This document shows positions 36,868 through 47,600 of a stretch of DNA of 48,093 nt, piece by piece. A program made the translations under genes and the position numbers. This DNA is from Methylobacterium sp. J-068 (GTDB lineage: Bacteria > Pseudomonadota > Alphaproteobacteria > Rhizobiales > Beijerinckiaceae), in NCBI RefSeq assembly GCF_022829445.1, contig NZ_JAKSXY010000044.1, positions 1-48,093 on the forward strand, given 5' to 3'. Each line of letters starts with the position of its first letter. Position 1 is the stretch's first letter. Below the pieces are notes generated by a model. It did not search any database, had not been told where the DNA came from, and was given only the letters and a program-made list of their open reading frames with translations.

Positions 36868-37132
36868 ACCGGTCATCGGGCGTCCCCGCTTCGTGACGTT
36901 CCAGGAAGGCCTCGATCGACAGGGCACGGAAGTCCGGCAAGGCCCGGCGCAGGCGCGCGTGGTCCCACTCCCACCAGGCCAGGACCCGCAGGCGCTCGGC
37001 GACGGCTTCGGGACAGCGCCGTCGTACCACCCGGCCGGGATTGCCGACCACGATGGTGTAGGGCGCCACGTCCCGGGTCAGGATCGCGCCCGCGCCCACC
37101 ACCGCGCCGGTCCCGAGGCGATCGGACACCAT
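36866..37132 (-). CDS. Truncated hexapeptide-repeat acyltransferase (phosphonate-cluster type)
   Basis: Only 88 aa: the end of a left-handed beta-helix ([20 protein letters not shown], then [12 protein letters not shown]) and the C-terminal helix [16 protein letters not shown]. The family of hexapeptide transferases found in alphaproteobacterial phn clusters is about 200 aa, so the catalytic N-terminal half is missing. The ATG has AAGGAG 6 nt before it and the DUF1045 stop lies 12 nt upstream. It may still be translated, but is probably a remnant. Confidence 0.65.
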   Translation of the reverse strand: MVSDRLGTGAVVGAGAILTRDVAPYTIVVGNPGRVVRRRCPEAVAERLRVLAWWEWDHARLRRALPDFRALSIEAFLERHEAGTPDDR

Positions 37133-37143
37133 CGCGTGCTCCT

Positions 37144-37884
37144 TCAGGGGCGAAACGCCATGCGGCGCAGGAGGCGGAACGGCGCGCCGTCCTGCGGACG
37201 CTCCTGAACGACGACGCTCACCGCATCGATGACGAGGTCGGGGACACCCCGATAGGCCTCCGCCAGGGCTGGCAGGAACGCCTCCCGGTCCCGTGGCGCG
37301 AGGCCGCCGGTCAGCGTCATGTGAAACCGGAACGCCTCGAAGACGTGCGGGTAGCCCCAGCGCTCCAGCAGCGAGCGTTCGCGGGGCCCGAGGTGCTCGG
37401 GGCGGCGGCGCGCGCGCTCGGCCCCGGTCAGGGGCGCGCGCAGCGGATCGAGGGCCGCGACGCACTCGGCGGCGAAAAGGCCGAGAGTGGGCGGCGCGGC
37501 CTCCGGCACCAGGGCGATGACGTCGCCGAGGGCCGTGACGCGCAGAGGCCCGACCAGGATGGGCTCCCGGTGCAGCGCCAGCCCCTCCGCGGCCGCGAGG
37601 AGATCGGCTTCCGTCACGCCCGGCCCCAGGCGCATCGGCGCCTTCAGGGTGGCGTGGAAGCCGTAGACGCGCGGCTCCGCGGTGTTGGCGGCGAGGAAGG
37701 TCCGCAGCGCCTCCGGAACGCCCGGGACGCCGTCCCCGAGGATCGCGTCCCTGAAGATCGCGTCCCCGAACGCGTCCAGCGCCGATCCCGGAGCGGGCGT
37801 GAAGTACAGGGCGTATCGGGCGGGTCGATCCAAGGCGGTCGTTCTCGCGGTCGTTCTCAAGGCGGCTCCGTTCGCGCCGGGCAT
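37144..37884 (-). CDS. DUF1045 phosphonate-cluster protein, 2H-phosphoesterase-like
   Basis: 246 aa. It belongs to the DUF1045 family tied to phn operons. The two HxTx motifs of the 2H phosphoesterase superfamily are visible: GFHATLKAP near residue 76 and RFHMTLTGG near residue 189. RYALYFTPAPGSAL at the start fits the family. It may open the 1,2-cyclic phosphate released by PhnJ, replacing PhnP, which is absent here (inference). The N-terminal 20 residues contain a 12-bp DNA repeat, so the true start could be further in, at a TTG near LDRPARYALYF. Confidence 0.8.
   Translation of the reverse strand: MPGANGAALRTTARTTALDRPARYALYFTPAPGSALDAFGDAIFRDAILGDGVPGVPEALRTFLAANTAEPRVYGFHATLKAPMRLGPGVTEADLLAAAEGLALHREPILVGPLRVTALGDVIALVPEAAPPTLGLFAAECVAALDPLRAPLTGAERARRRPEHLGPRERSLLERWGYPHVFEAFRFHMTLTGGLAPRDREAFLPALAEAYRGVPDLVIDAVSVVVQERPQDGAPFRLLRRMAFRP
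37741..37859. repeat. 15-bp and 12-bp tandem duplications in the 5' part of the DUF1045 gene
   Basis: A 15-bp unit is doubled at 37741-37770 (GATCGCGTCCCTGAA against GATCGCGTCCCCGAA). A 12-bp unit, CGGTCGTTCTCG, is doubled at 37836-37859. Both keep the frame. Confidence 0.75.
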
Positions 37885-38019
37885 TCCGCGCGCGGGGTGC
37901 CGAAGCGCTCATAGGAGACGGCGCCGACGCTGATATGACAAGGGTCCGTGCGTCGGGGTTCCACGGCGACGGCTCGCGCGGGCCGGGGAGCGGGCGCGCG
38001 GTACGAGGCGAGGTGAGGC

Positions 38020-38928
38020 ATGAACGCCGTGTCCGGCCGCAGGTGCAGGCGAGCGACCGCCCGAGCTTCGACGCTCGCGCGGGCCTCGACGCTCGCGCTG
38101 CTCGTGGCCGGCGGCGGCTCCGCGCAGGCCGTCGGCGAGGCGCCCACGCGCCGGTTCGACGTCGCCTACAGCCTCAGCTTCCTCAACCTGCGCGTCGGCG
38201 AGGCGACGCTCGCCGTCGAGCGGGCGGGCGAGCGCTACGCGCTGGAGCTCGAGGCCGGCCTGCGGGGCCTCGCGGGCTTCTTCCTCGACGGCGCCGGCAA
38301 GGCCGTGGTGGCGGGATCGACGGCGCGCGGCGGCGCGGTGACGGCGACGTTCCGCGTCGACAGCCGCTATGCCGGCAAGCCGATCGCGGTGGTGCTGGAC
38401 CTCGCGGGCGGGCGGGTGCGCAGCGCCACGGTCGAGCCGCCCCCGACGCCGCGGCCCGACCGCGTCCCGGTGAGCCCGCAGGACCTGATCGGCGTCACCG
38501 ACCCCCTCACGATGCTGACGATCCCCCTCCGGGACGCCCCCCTGGAACCGGCCCTGTGCGACCGCCGCATCGCGGTCTTCGACGGGGCGATGCGGGCCGA
38601 TCTCCTGCTGTCGCGCGGGAGCGTGGTCGCGGTGACGGAGGGGGCCTATCGCGGGCCGGCCCTGGATTGCCGGGTGCGCTGGGTGCCGATCGCGGGCCAC
38701 CGGGCGCAGGGCACCAACGTCCGGCGCATGGCCGAGAACGACGATCTGCACGTGCGCTTCGCCCCGATCCTCGACGGCTCGCTCCTGCTGCCGGTCTCGA
38801 TCGCGGTCGCCACCGGATGGGGCACGGTGCGCATCGAGGCGACGCGCTGGGGCGACGCGCCACCCGCCGCCAAGGCGGCACCGAGCGATAAGCCCAACGT
38901 GACGGTGCGCCTGCCCAACGCCCGGTAG
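38020..38928 (+). CDS. DUF3108 family exported protein
   Basis: 302 aa with a signal-like N-terminus that contains a doubled TLARAS/TLALLV stretch (18-bp DNA repeat at 38068-38103). The body FDVAYSLSFLNLRVGEATLA is the DUF3108 start; PQDLIGVTDPLTMLTIPL and the late FAPILDGSLLLPVSIAVAT also fit. It should be periplasmic with a beta-sheet barrel-like fold; no function is known. It is divergent from the DUF1045 gene. Confidence 0.8.
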   Translation: MNAVSGRRCRRATARASTLARASTLALLVAGGGSAQAVGEAPTRRFDVAYSLSFLNLRVGEATLAVERAGERYALELEAGLRGLAGFFLDGAGKAVVAGSTARGGAVTATFRVDSRYAGKPIAVVLDLAGGRVRSATVEPPPTPRPDRVPVSPQDLIGVTDPLTMLTIPLRDAPLEPALCDRRIAVFDGAMRADLLLSRGSVVAVTEGAYRGPALDCRVRWVPIAGHRAQGTNVRRMAENDDLHVRFAPILDGSLLLPVSIAVATGWGTVRIEATRWGDAPPAAKAAPSDKPNVTVRLPNAR

Positions 38929-39186
38929 GCGCGGCCGATGCGCCGACCGCTCGCGCGCCGCCTCAAACCGGTTGATCCGCTTCGATCGAGCGTACGCGCA
39001 CCGATCGACGAGGTCGCGAGAGCTGGCCGGGGATCGAAGCCTGGGGATACGTTGCCGGAATGTTTCGCTCATCACGTGCCGGCGCAGGCGGCCCGGTGTC
39101 GCGCCGCACCGACACGCCCCCGCGCCGTGGAACGCCGCCCCACCCGCCGCGTTCGCCCCGCGACGCAGCACAGGAGCTTGCCACCC

Positions 39187-39408
39187 ATGGCCAATGCGAT
39201 GATCCACGACATCTTCAGCGGCACCCCGAACCTGACCACCACGGAGCGCGCCGTGTCGGTGGTGCTCGGCCTCGGCATCGCCGCCGCGGCCGCGCAGCCA
39301 CGTCCGAACAAGTGGCTGAGCCTCGCCGCCCTCGTGGTCGGCGCGGGCCTCGCCATTCGCGGCGCCACGGGTCACTGCGCCGTCAAGGCGGTGACGCACG
39401 AGGCCTGA
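39187..39408 (+). CDS. Small YgaP-like membrane protein (DUF2892 type)
   Basis: 73 aa. NLTTTERAVSVVLGLGIAAA, then a short loop with Pro/Arg and WLSLAALVVGAGLAIRGATG, two membrane helices as in the DUF2892/YgaP family. GHCAVKAV at the end holds a single Cys common in that family. AGGAG lies about 11 nt before the ATG. Function unknown. Confidence 0.72.
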   Translation: MANAMIHDIFSGTPNLTTTERAVSVVLGLGIAAAAAQPRPNKWLSLAALVVGAGLAIRGATGHCAVKAVTHEA

Positions 39409-39417
39409 GCGCCGGAA

Positions 39418-39443
39418 GGCCCGATGCCGGACGGCATCGGGCC
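39418..39443. other. Perfect 11-bp hairpin after the YgaP-like gene
   Basis: GGCCCGATGCC and GGCATCGGGCC are separated by GGAC. There is no T-run, so it is more likely an mRNA 3' end stabiliser than a terminator. Confidence 0.6.
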
Positions 39444-39462
39444 TCGCACGGGTCCGGACATG

Positions 39463-39494
39463 AAAAAGGGCGCCTCCGAGGAGGCGCCCTTTTT
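39463..39494. terminator. Bidirectional intrinsic terminator
   Basis: AAAAAGGGCGCCTCC pairs perfectly with GGAGGCGCCCTTTTT around a 2-nt centre, giving a GC stem flanked by A and T runs on both strands. It serves the convergent YgaP-like and GlsB-like genes. Confidence 0.92.
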
Positions 39495-39522
39495 CCGTGA
39501 TGCTTTCAGCGTGTCGCGAGGC

Positions 39523-39789
39523 TCAGAGCGTCGTGGTCGAGCGGCGGCCCTGGATGAAGCCGTAGATCGCGAGCACCACGATGGCGCCGACGACGGCGCC
39601 GATGAGGCCCGCGCCCTGGTTCGGGCCGTACCAGCCGAGGGCCTGGCCGAGGAAGGTGGCGACGAAGGCGCCGACGATGCCGAGAATCGTCGTGAGGATG
39701 AAGCCCGACGGCTCGTTGTTGCCCGGCATGATGAACTTGGCGATGACACCGGCGACGAAGCCGATGATGATGGTCCAGATGATACCCAT
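39523..39789 (-). CDS. GlsB/YeaQ/YmgE family stress-response membrane protein
   Basis: 88 aa with three membrane helices: IIWTIIIGFVAGVIAKFIMP, ILTTILGIVGAFVATFLGQA and LIGAVVGAIVVLAIYGFIQG. Gly-rich helices and the GxxAxxI pattern match this 'transglycosylase-associated' family, often induced by envelope or osmotic stress. No enzyme activity is expected. Confidence 0.9.
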   Translation of the reverse strand: MGIIWTIIIGFVAGVIAKFIMPGNNEPSGFILTTILGIVGAFVATFLGQALGWYGPNQGAGLIGAVVGAIVVLAIYGFIQGRRSTTTL

Positions 39790-40077
39790 GAGCTGATCCT
39801 CGAACTTGGCCGAACCCTCTGGGTCGGACTCAAACGGCCGTAACGGCTGGCTTTGTCGCCTTGGCCTTAGCGCCTGGGGTGAGAACGCCGCAGCTTCGAT
39901 TTGAGTTGCGCTGCAAGAGGCGAGTTTGTCGCGTGGACGCCACGCGGCATCGAAGGGCGTCTCCCCAGGCGGGCGGGGCCTTTACGGCGGATGGCCCGGC
40001 GCGGCACAACGCTGACCCGAGCCGCGGCGCCACGGGGCGCCCCAGGGCCGACACGCGAAGAGGCACGAAACCCGACC

Positions 40078-40437
40078 ATGACGATCCAGCGCTTCGAATC
40101 CGGTCCGCGCATGAGCCAGGCCGTCAGCCACGGCGACCTGGTCTTCCTCGCCGGCCAGGTCGCCGGCACCGCGGTGGGCGCCGGCGTCACCGCGCAGACG
40201 CAGGAGATCCTCGGCGAGATCGACCGCCTGCTGATGGCGGCCGGCACCGACAAGAGCCGCATCCTCACGGCCACCATCTATCTCGCCGACATCGCCACCT
40301 TCGCGGAGATGAACGCCGCCTGGGACGCCTGGGTCCCGAAGGACAACCCGCCCGCCCGCGCCACGGTGGAGGCCAAGCTCGCCGCCCCCGAATACCGCGT
40401 CGAGATCGTCGTCGTGGCGGCCAAGGGACAGGCATGA
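40078..40437 (+). CDS. RidA family protein
   Basis: 119 aa of the YjgF/YER057c/RidA fold. RMSQAVSHGDLVFLAGQVAG, LLMAAGTDKSRILTATIYLADI and the ending PPARATVEAKLAAPEYRVEI are typical. The Arg of PPARATVE is the residue that supports imine deamination in active RidA proteins. It overlaps the next gene by 4 nt (ATGA). Pairing with a polyamine-binding protein suggests handling of reactive imines from amine catabolism (inference). Confidence 0.88.
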   Translation: MTIQRFESGPRMSQAVSHGDLVFLAGQVAGTAVGAGVTAQTQEILGEIDRLLMAAGTDKSRILTATIYLADIATFAEMNAAWDAWVPKDNPPARATVEAKLAAPEYRVEIVVVAAKGQA

Positions 40438-41567
40438 TCCGAGCCGGCACCCGCCGCGCGCTCATCACCGGGGGCCTGCTGGCCGGGGCGCTCGCCGCCC
40501 TGGCCTTCGGGGCCGGCGCCCGCGCGCAGGCGCCGGCCGGGACGCGCGTCGTCAACATCTACAACTGGTCGGATTACATCGACCCCAAGGTGCTCGAGGC
40601 CTTCACGAAGGAAACCGGCATCAGGGTCGTCTACGACACCTACGACAACAACGAGATCCTCGAGACCAAGCTGCTCGCCGGGCGCTCCGGCTACGACGTG
40701 GTGGCGCCCTCCGGGCCGTTCCTGCAGCGGCTGATCCGGGCGGGCGTGTTCATGCCCCTCGACAAGGCCCGGATTCCCAACCTCGTCCATGCCTGGCCCG
40801 AGATCGCCGCGCGGCTCGCCACCTACGATCCCGGCAACACCTACGCCGTGGACTACATGTGGGGCACCACCGGCCTCGGGGTGAATCTCGGCCTCGTGCG
40901 CGAGCGCCTGGGCGCGGGCCAGCCACTGAACACCTGGAGCCTCGTCCTCAATCCGGGCCTGATCGCCAAGCTCAAGGATTGCGGCGTGATGCTGCTGGAC
41001 TCGCCCGAGGACCTGATCCCCAGCATGCTGCCGTTCTACGGCCTCAAGCCCGATTCCAAGCGCTGGGACGACATCACCCAGGTCACCGACGCCCTGTTCA
41101 AGGTGCGGGGCTCGGTGCGCAAGTTCCACTCCTCGGAATACATCAACGGTCTGGCCAACGGCGATCTCTGCCTCGCGGTCGGGTATTCGGGCGACGTGAT
41201 GCAGGCGCGAAAGCGCGCCGAGGAGGCCAAGAACGGCATCGAGATCGGCTATTTCGTCCCGCGCGAGGGTGCGCTGATGTGGTTCGACGCCTTCGCGATC
41301 CCGAAGGACGCACCCCACGCGGCGGAGGCCCACGCCTTCCTCGATTACATGATGCGGCCCGAGGTGGCGGCGGCCAACACCAACTTCGTCTCCTATGCCA
41401 GCGGCAACGGCGCGGCGAAAAAGTTCGTCAAGCCGGAGATCCTGGCCAATACGGGCATCTATCCCGACGAGGCGACGATGCAGCGCCTCTCCACCAACAC
41501 CGCCTGGGACGACCGCACCCAGCGCTTCGTCACGCGCGCCTGGACGCGGGTGCGCACGGGGCGCTGA
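40434..41567 (+). CDS. Polyamine ABC transporter substrate-binding protein (PotF-like)
   Basis: 377 aa with a signal peptide (residues about 1-30, ending GARAQA). VVNIYNWSDYIDPKVLEAFT, GYDVVAPSGPFLQRLI, YAVDYMWGTTGLGVN and IGYFVPREGALMWFDAFAIP are signatures of putrescine/spermidine-binding proteins. The permease and ATPase genes are not adjacent, so it may serve a transporter encoded elsewhere. It forms a two-gene operon with the RidA gene. Confidence 0.9.
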   Translation: MIRAGTRRALITGGLLAGALAALAFGAGARAQAPAGTRVVNIYNWSDYIDPKVLEAFTKETGIRVVYDTYDNNEILETKLLAGRSGYDVVAPSGPFLQRLIRAGVFMPLDKARIPNLVHAWPEIAARLATYDPGNTYAVDYMWGTTGLGVNLGLVRERLGAGQPLNTWSLVLNPGLIAKLKDCGVMLLDSPEDLIPSMLPFYGLKPDSKRWDDITQVTDALFKVRGSVRKFHSSEYINGLANGDLCLAVGYSGDVMQARKRAEEAKNGIEIGYFVPREGALMWFDAFAIPKDAPHAAEAHAFLDYMMRPEVAAANTNFVSYASGNGAAKKFVKPEILANTGIYPDEATMQRLSTNTAWDDRTQRFVTRAWTRVRTGR

Positions 41568-41582
41568 GGCCGCGAACGAGAA

Positions 41583-41606
41583 ACGGCGGCCCCATGGGGC
41601 CGCCGT
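41583..41606. terminator. Palindromic hairpin in the convergent 3' region
   Basis: ACGGCGGCCC...GGGCCGCCGT is self-complementary. Its minus-strand 3' side is followed by TTTCTCG, so it mainly terminates the M23-like gene; the plus-strand side lacks a T-run. Confidence 0.6.
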
Positions 41607-44600
41607 CCTGATGCGTCGACGGGGACGCTCGAAATCAGTTGCTGGCGAGGTGCGGCATCGGGTCGACCGGGGTCGCGCCCTTGCGGATCTCGAAGTGGAG
41701 CTGGGGCGAGGTCACGTTGCCGGAGGCGCCGGACTTCGCGATGGTCTGGCCGCGCTTCACCTTCTCGCCGGGGCGGACATCGAGTTCGCCGTTATGGGCA
41801 TAGGCCGAGACGTAGCCGTTGGTATGGCGCACCAGCACGAGCTTGCCGTAGCCCTTCACGTCGGAACCCGCATAGGCGACGGTGCCGTCCTCGGCGGCCT
41901 TCACGGCCGTTCCCTCGGGCACCGAGATGTTGATGCCCTCGTTGCCGGACGAGCCGTAGCCCGAGATCACCCGGCCCTTGGCGGGCCAGCGGAACGACTG
42001 CTCCACGGCCGGAGCGACCGAGCTGGTCGTGGCGGGTTCTGCCTTCGTCTCGACGGCGGCGACTTTCACGGGCGCCTTCGCGGCTTCCTTGGCGGCAGCC
42101 TCCGCGGCCTTCGCCTCGGCGACCTTGCGGGCGGCCTCCTTGGCGGCGTCCGCCTTGGCGAGCTTGGCCTCGGCCTCGGCGGCCTTCCGGGCGGCGTCCG
42201 CCTTCTTGGCGGCATCGGCCTTCGCCGTGTCCACCTTGGCCGTGTCCGCCTTCACCTCGGCCTTGGCTTCCTTGATCTCGATCTTGCGGACCGGCTTGTC
42301 CTCGACCTTGGCGACGGCCTGTCCGGGGCGGACATGCTTCTTCGCGTCGGCGGCGGCCTTGGCCTCCGCGACCTTGCGGGCCTCGACCAGCTTCTTGGCC
42401 TCGGCGAGCTTGGCGGCGCTCGCCGCCTTCTCTGCGGCCTTCTTCGCCTCGGCGGACCGGCTGGCCTCGACCAGCTTGCGGGCCTCGGCGAGCTTGGCGG
42501 CCTCGACCTCCCGCTTGGCCTCGGCGGCCTCGCGCGCCTCCGCCTCGCGGCGGGCGTCGGCGGCGCGCTTCTCGGCGGCACGGTCGATCACCTTCGGCGC
42601 CGGAGCGGCGGGCACCGCGCGGGTGCTCATGCGGCCGGCATCGGGGTTCATGCCCGAGACCGCGGAGCCGGACGCCATACCACCGGACGTCATGCCACCG
42701 GAGACGGGCTCGGTGGAGGCGAGGCGGCTGGTCTGGACCCGCGCCGGGGCGGGCGCGGCGGCCACGGGGCGCGGCGACATCGCGACGCCCGGGGCGCCGA
42801 GCGCCTGGGACTGGATGCGGCTGGTGCGCACCACCGGCGCCGGCGCGATCTCGCCGTCGGGCAGGCTGCCCGTCGCGGCGGGCTCGCTCGATAGATTCGA
42901 GGCGAAGGGGTTGCCGAAAGGATCGCCCAAACGGGACGCATCCGAAGAACAGGCGGCCGCACCGCCTCCAATCACGCCGATGAGCGCGAAGCGCGACAGC
43001 GTCCTCAACCCTCGACCAGTCCCGCGAACCCGCATCGACGCACCTGTTTGCCTGACGCAACTTGATGCCATCATTCAAACCGGATTCAGGTTAAGCAACC
43101 GTTCCGATTCACCACGTTTGCGCCACGAACGGCGATGTCGGGAACCTTGAGCGGGAACCTCGGCCGGGAACCTTGGCCGGCCTACAGCACGCGGGCGCGG
43201 CCGGGCGTGAGCGGCGTCAGACGTAGGGCCGGGCCGGGCCGTGGGGCGTCGTGGCTGCGGTCGGCCCCGCGCGCCAGCGTGACGAGGGCCGTCGCTCCGG
43301 CCGGCCCGAGGGCGGCCACGAGACGGCCGCCGGGCGCCAGGGCGGCGGCGAGCGCGTGGGGCAGGGCCGGGACGGCGCCGTTGAGGAGGATGCGGTCGAA
43401 GGGCTCCAGCCCCGCGAGGGCGTCCGGGTCGAGCCCGTCGCCGGTCACGATCTCGGCCAGCGGCCGGTCCTCGGGCAGGAGGTTGTCGCGGGCATCCTCG
43501 GCCAGGGTGGCGTAGCGCTCGACGCTGCGGACGTGGCGGGCGCCGAGCCGCAGCAGCAGGGCGGTGACGTAGCCGGAGCCGGTGCCGACCTCCAGGATGC
43601 GGGCGCCGGGGCGCACGGCCAGCGCGGCCAGCATCGTCGCCACGATGGTCGGCGCCGTCATGGTCTGGCCGCAGGGGAGGGGCAGCGCGAGGTCGCGCCG
43701 GGCGAGGTCGCGGTGATGGGCCGGCGCGAAGCGCTCGCGCGGCACCCGCTCCATCGCCCGCAGGGTGTCGGTGTCGCGCACGCCCCGGCCCCGCAGGGCC
43801 ATGACGAAGGCGGCATCCTCGATCGAGCCCTCGTTCATCGTGGGCACTCTCGCATCACGGCCGCCCTCGCATCATGGCCGCCCTCGACAGGCGCCCGCCT
43901 ACTGCGAAAACCCTTGCGCGAAGCGCGTCAGGCTCGGCTCGTCCGTGAGGTCGAGGCGCAGCGGCGTCACCGAGATGCGGCGCTCGGCGATGGCCTTGAG
44001 GTCGGTGCCGTGGCCGGGCTCGAAGGTGGCCTTGGCGAAGGCGAGCCAGAAATACGGGTTGCCGCGCCCGTCCTGACGGGCGTCGATGGCGAGCAACGCC
44101 TGATTGCGAAAACCCTGCGCGGCCACCGCCGTGCCCTGGACCTCACCGGGCTCGCAATCGGGAAAATTCACGTTGACGACGATGCCGGGCTCGATCCCGA
44201 TCTCGAGGATCTTGCGGACCACGCCAGGCCCGTGCTCGGCGGCGCAGTGCCACTTGATGGCGCCGCGCCCGCCGGCACCGTAGGCCTGGCTCAGCGCGAT
44301 GGAGCGCACGTTGAGGATGGTGCCCTCCATCGCCGCCGCGATGGTGCCCGAATAGGTCACGTCCTCGGCGACGTTCTGGCCCCGGTTGACGCCCGAGAGC
44401 ACGAGGTCCGGCCCGTGATCCTTGAGGATGTGGCGCACCCCCATGATCACGCAGTCGGAGGGCGTGCCCTTCACGGCGAAGCGCTTCTCGGCCACCTGCC
44501 GCAGGCGCAAGGGGTCGTTCAGCGAGAGCGAGTGCGAGACGCCGGACTGGTCGGTCTCCGGCGCCACCACCCAGACGTCGTCCGAGATGGCGCGGGCGAT

Positions 44601-47600
44601 CCCCTCCAGGGTTTCGAGACCCGGCGCGTGGATGCCGTCGTCGTTGGTGACGAGAATGCGCATCAGCTCTTGAACCCCTCGATCCGGTCGATCCCGCCCA
44701 TATAGGCCTTCAGCACCGACGGCACCGTGACGCTGCCATCCGGGTTCTGGTAGTTCTCCATCACGGCGATGAGCGCGCGGCCGACCGCGACGCCTGAGCC
44801 GTTGAGGGTGTGGACGAAGTTCACCGCCTTGCCGTCCTTCGCCCGCACGCGCGCGTTCATCCGCCGCGCCTGGAAGTCGCCGCAGACCGAGCAGGACGAG
44901 ATCTCGCGGAACGTCTCCTGGCCCGGCATCCAGACCTCGATGTCGTAGGTCTTCTGGCTCGCGAAGCCCATGTCGCCGGTACACAGCGTCATGATCCGGT
45001 AGGGCAGGTCGAGCTTCTTCAGCACGGCCTCGGCCGAGCCCAGCATGCGCTCGTGCTCGTTGGCCGATTGCTCCGCCGTGGTGATCGAGACGAGTTCGAC
45101 CTTGTTGAACTGGTGCTGGCGCAGCATGCCGCGCGTGTCCCGCCCCGCCGACCCGGCCTCAGCCCGAAAGCACGGGGTGAGGGCGGTGAAGCGCAAGGGG
45201 AGTTCTTCCTCGCGCAGGATCGATTCGCGGACGAGGTTGGTGAGGGGGACTTCGGCTGTGGGGATGAGCCAGCGGCGATTTTCTAGAGGCCCAACGAATT
45301 TGAACAGTTGATCAATAACCGCTTCAAGCTGCCCCTTATAAGCGCCTATCTCCAAATCCTTTTTCTTAAAAAAAGTGCTTATTAAATTGGTATCCAGATC
45401 ACCGATCTTATTTCCCAAGCGTTGTATTAATTCATCAATATTAAACGGCACTTCTTTTGTAACATTATTGAAATTATCTAATGCATTGCGATAATTTGAT
45501 TCGACCAAATCTGCCTTTTGCTGAACGCCCTTGGGAAGCGTTCCTGACATTGCATAAAATTGGTCATCTTCAAACTTCGGCAACTGCGCCGTGCCGAACA
45601 TCGCCTCGTCGCGCACGAGGATCGGCGGTGCCACCTCGGTATAGCCGTGCTCGCCCGTATGCAGGTCGAGCATGAACTGCCCGAGCGCCCGCTCCAGGCG
45701 GGCGAGTTGGCCCTTCAGCACCACGAAGCGGGCGCCGGACATCCGGGAGGCGGCCTCGAAATCCATCAGGCCCGAGGCCTCGCCGATCTCGAAATGCTGC
45801 TTCCCGGTAGCGAGTTGCGGGCGCGTGGCCTCGAAGCGGCGATACTCCACGTTGCCGTGCTCGTCGGCGCCTTCCGGCACGTCCGGGTTGGGGCGATTCG
45901 GGATCGCGGCGAGGCGCTCGTCCAGGGTCTTGCCGGTCTCGCCTTGCGCGTCTTCAAGCGCCGGCGCCTCCTCCTTCAGGCGGGCGACCTCGGCCATCAA
46001 TTCTTGCGCGCGGGCCTCGTCCTTCGCCTTCTTGGCGCCGCCGATCTCCTTGGCCAGCGCGTTGCGGCGCTCCTGGTTGCCTTGCGCCGCCGAGACCGCG
46101 GATTTGCGCGCGTCGTCGAGGGCGATCAGCTCGGCCGCGAGCGGCGACAGGCCGCGCCGGCGCAGGGCCTCGTCGAAAGCGTCCGGGTTCTCGCGGATGG
46201 CGCGGATGTCGTGCATGGGCTCGGCTCGTGTGTCGCGAGCCCGACGCTTTGCAGCATCGGCACCGGCGCGACAAGGCCGGCCTCCGGTCCGCTCCGTTAC
46301 TGCGCCCGGATCTGGCGCTCGGCCGCCCGGTCCTCGGCACGGCCGTAATTGATGAAGAACGCAGCCCCGTCGACGGCGCGGCCCTTCTGCAGGTTCGAGA
46401 GCTGCACGATGGTCTGGTAGCCCTGCGGATCGGTGATCCGCCACTGGCTCAGGGTCTTCAACTCGGCATCGAAGAACAGCTGGATCTTCGAGGTGCCGCC
46501 GAGCGTCGAGCGGTCCTCCAGGGCGATGCGCACGCCGCCCGGATCGTTGGAGACGTCGTTGACGGTCAGGTCCTTGGCGAGGTCGATCTTCTCCCGCAGC
46601 AGGAATTTCAGGGGCGTCTGCGAGATGAAGTAGAGGTCCTGGGTGCCGAGCTTGCGGTCCTTGACCGCCACCGAGGTGCCGTCGGCCACGATCTCCAGCG
46701 GCGAGGGCTGGTCGTAGTCGAAGCGCATGCGGCCGGGCTTGGCCAGGGTCAGCTTGCCGCCGATGCGGCGCCCGTCCGGGCCGATCTGGACGAAGCTGCC
46801 CGTGAGCGTGGTGATGCCGTTGAAATACGCGTTGGCCTGCGCGACCACGGCGGCCGGGTCGGCATCGGACGCGAGGGCGGGGGCGCCGACCGCCGCGACC
46901 TTGGCGGGCGCCTTCGCCTCAGCCTTGGTGTCCGCGATCTTGGTGTCCGCGATCCTGGCGCCCTCGGACGCCTTGGTCGCGGCCTTCGCGTCGGGCGTCT
47001 TGCTTGCCTTTTCGGCCGTGGCCTTGGCCGGCTTCGGCGCCTGGGCCACCGGCTTCTTCGGCGCGGCGGCCGGCGGCGCGGCCTCCGGGGCGGGTTCCGG
47101 CTCGGGGGCGGGGGCCGGCTGCTCCTTGCGTCCGAACAGGCCGTCGAGGAAGGAGGAAACCTGGGCGGAGGCCGGCTGCGGCAGGGCGAGCCCGGCCGCC
47201 AGGACGAGCACAGGACCGGCGGCGAGGCGGTGACGGCGGCCGATCATCGGGACGCTCTCCTGAAGGCAGTTCGAACGAGGCGGGTGCTGCCCGCTTAGAA
47301 GCCCACCCTGTGGCGAATATGCGACGGGTGGGGTTAGCATCGGACGAGCGCCACGCCGTGAGGCCGGCTCGACGATCCGCGTCAGGCCCCCTCTCCCGCT
47401 TGGAAGAGGGGGGTTCGGGCGGCGGGCTCAGTCGTCGTAGTCCATCATGCCGGAGGCGGCGTGGCCGCCCTCCATCAGGATCTCGCGCTTGCCGGCGTGG
47501 TTGGCCGGGCCGACGATGCCCTCGATCTCCATCCGCTCCATGATCGAGGCGGCGCGGTTGTAGCCGATCTGAAGGCGGCGCTGGATGTAGGAGGTCGACG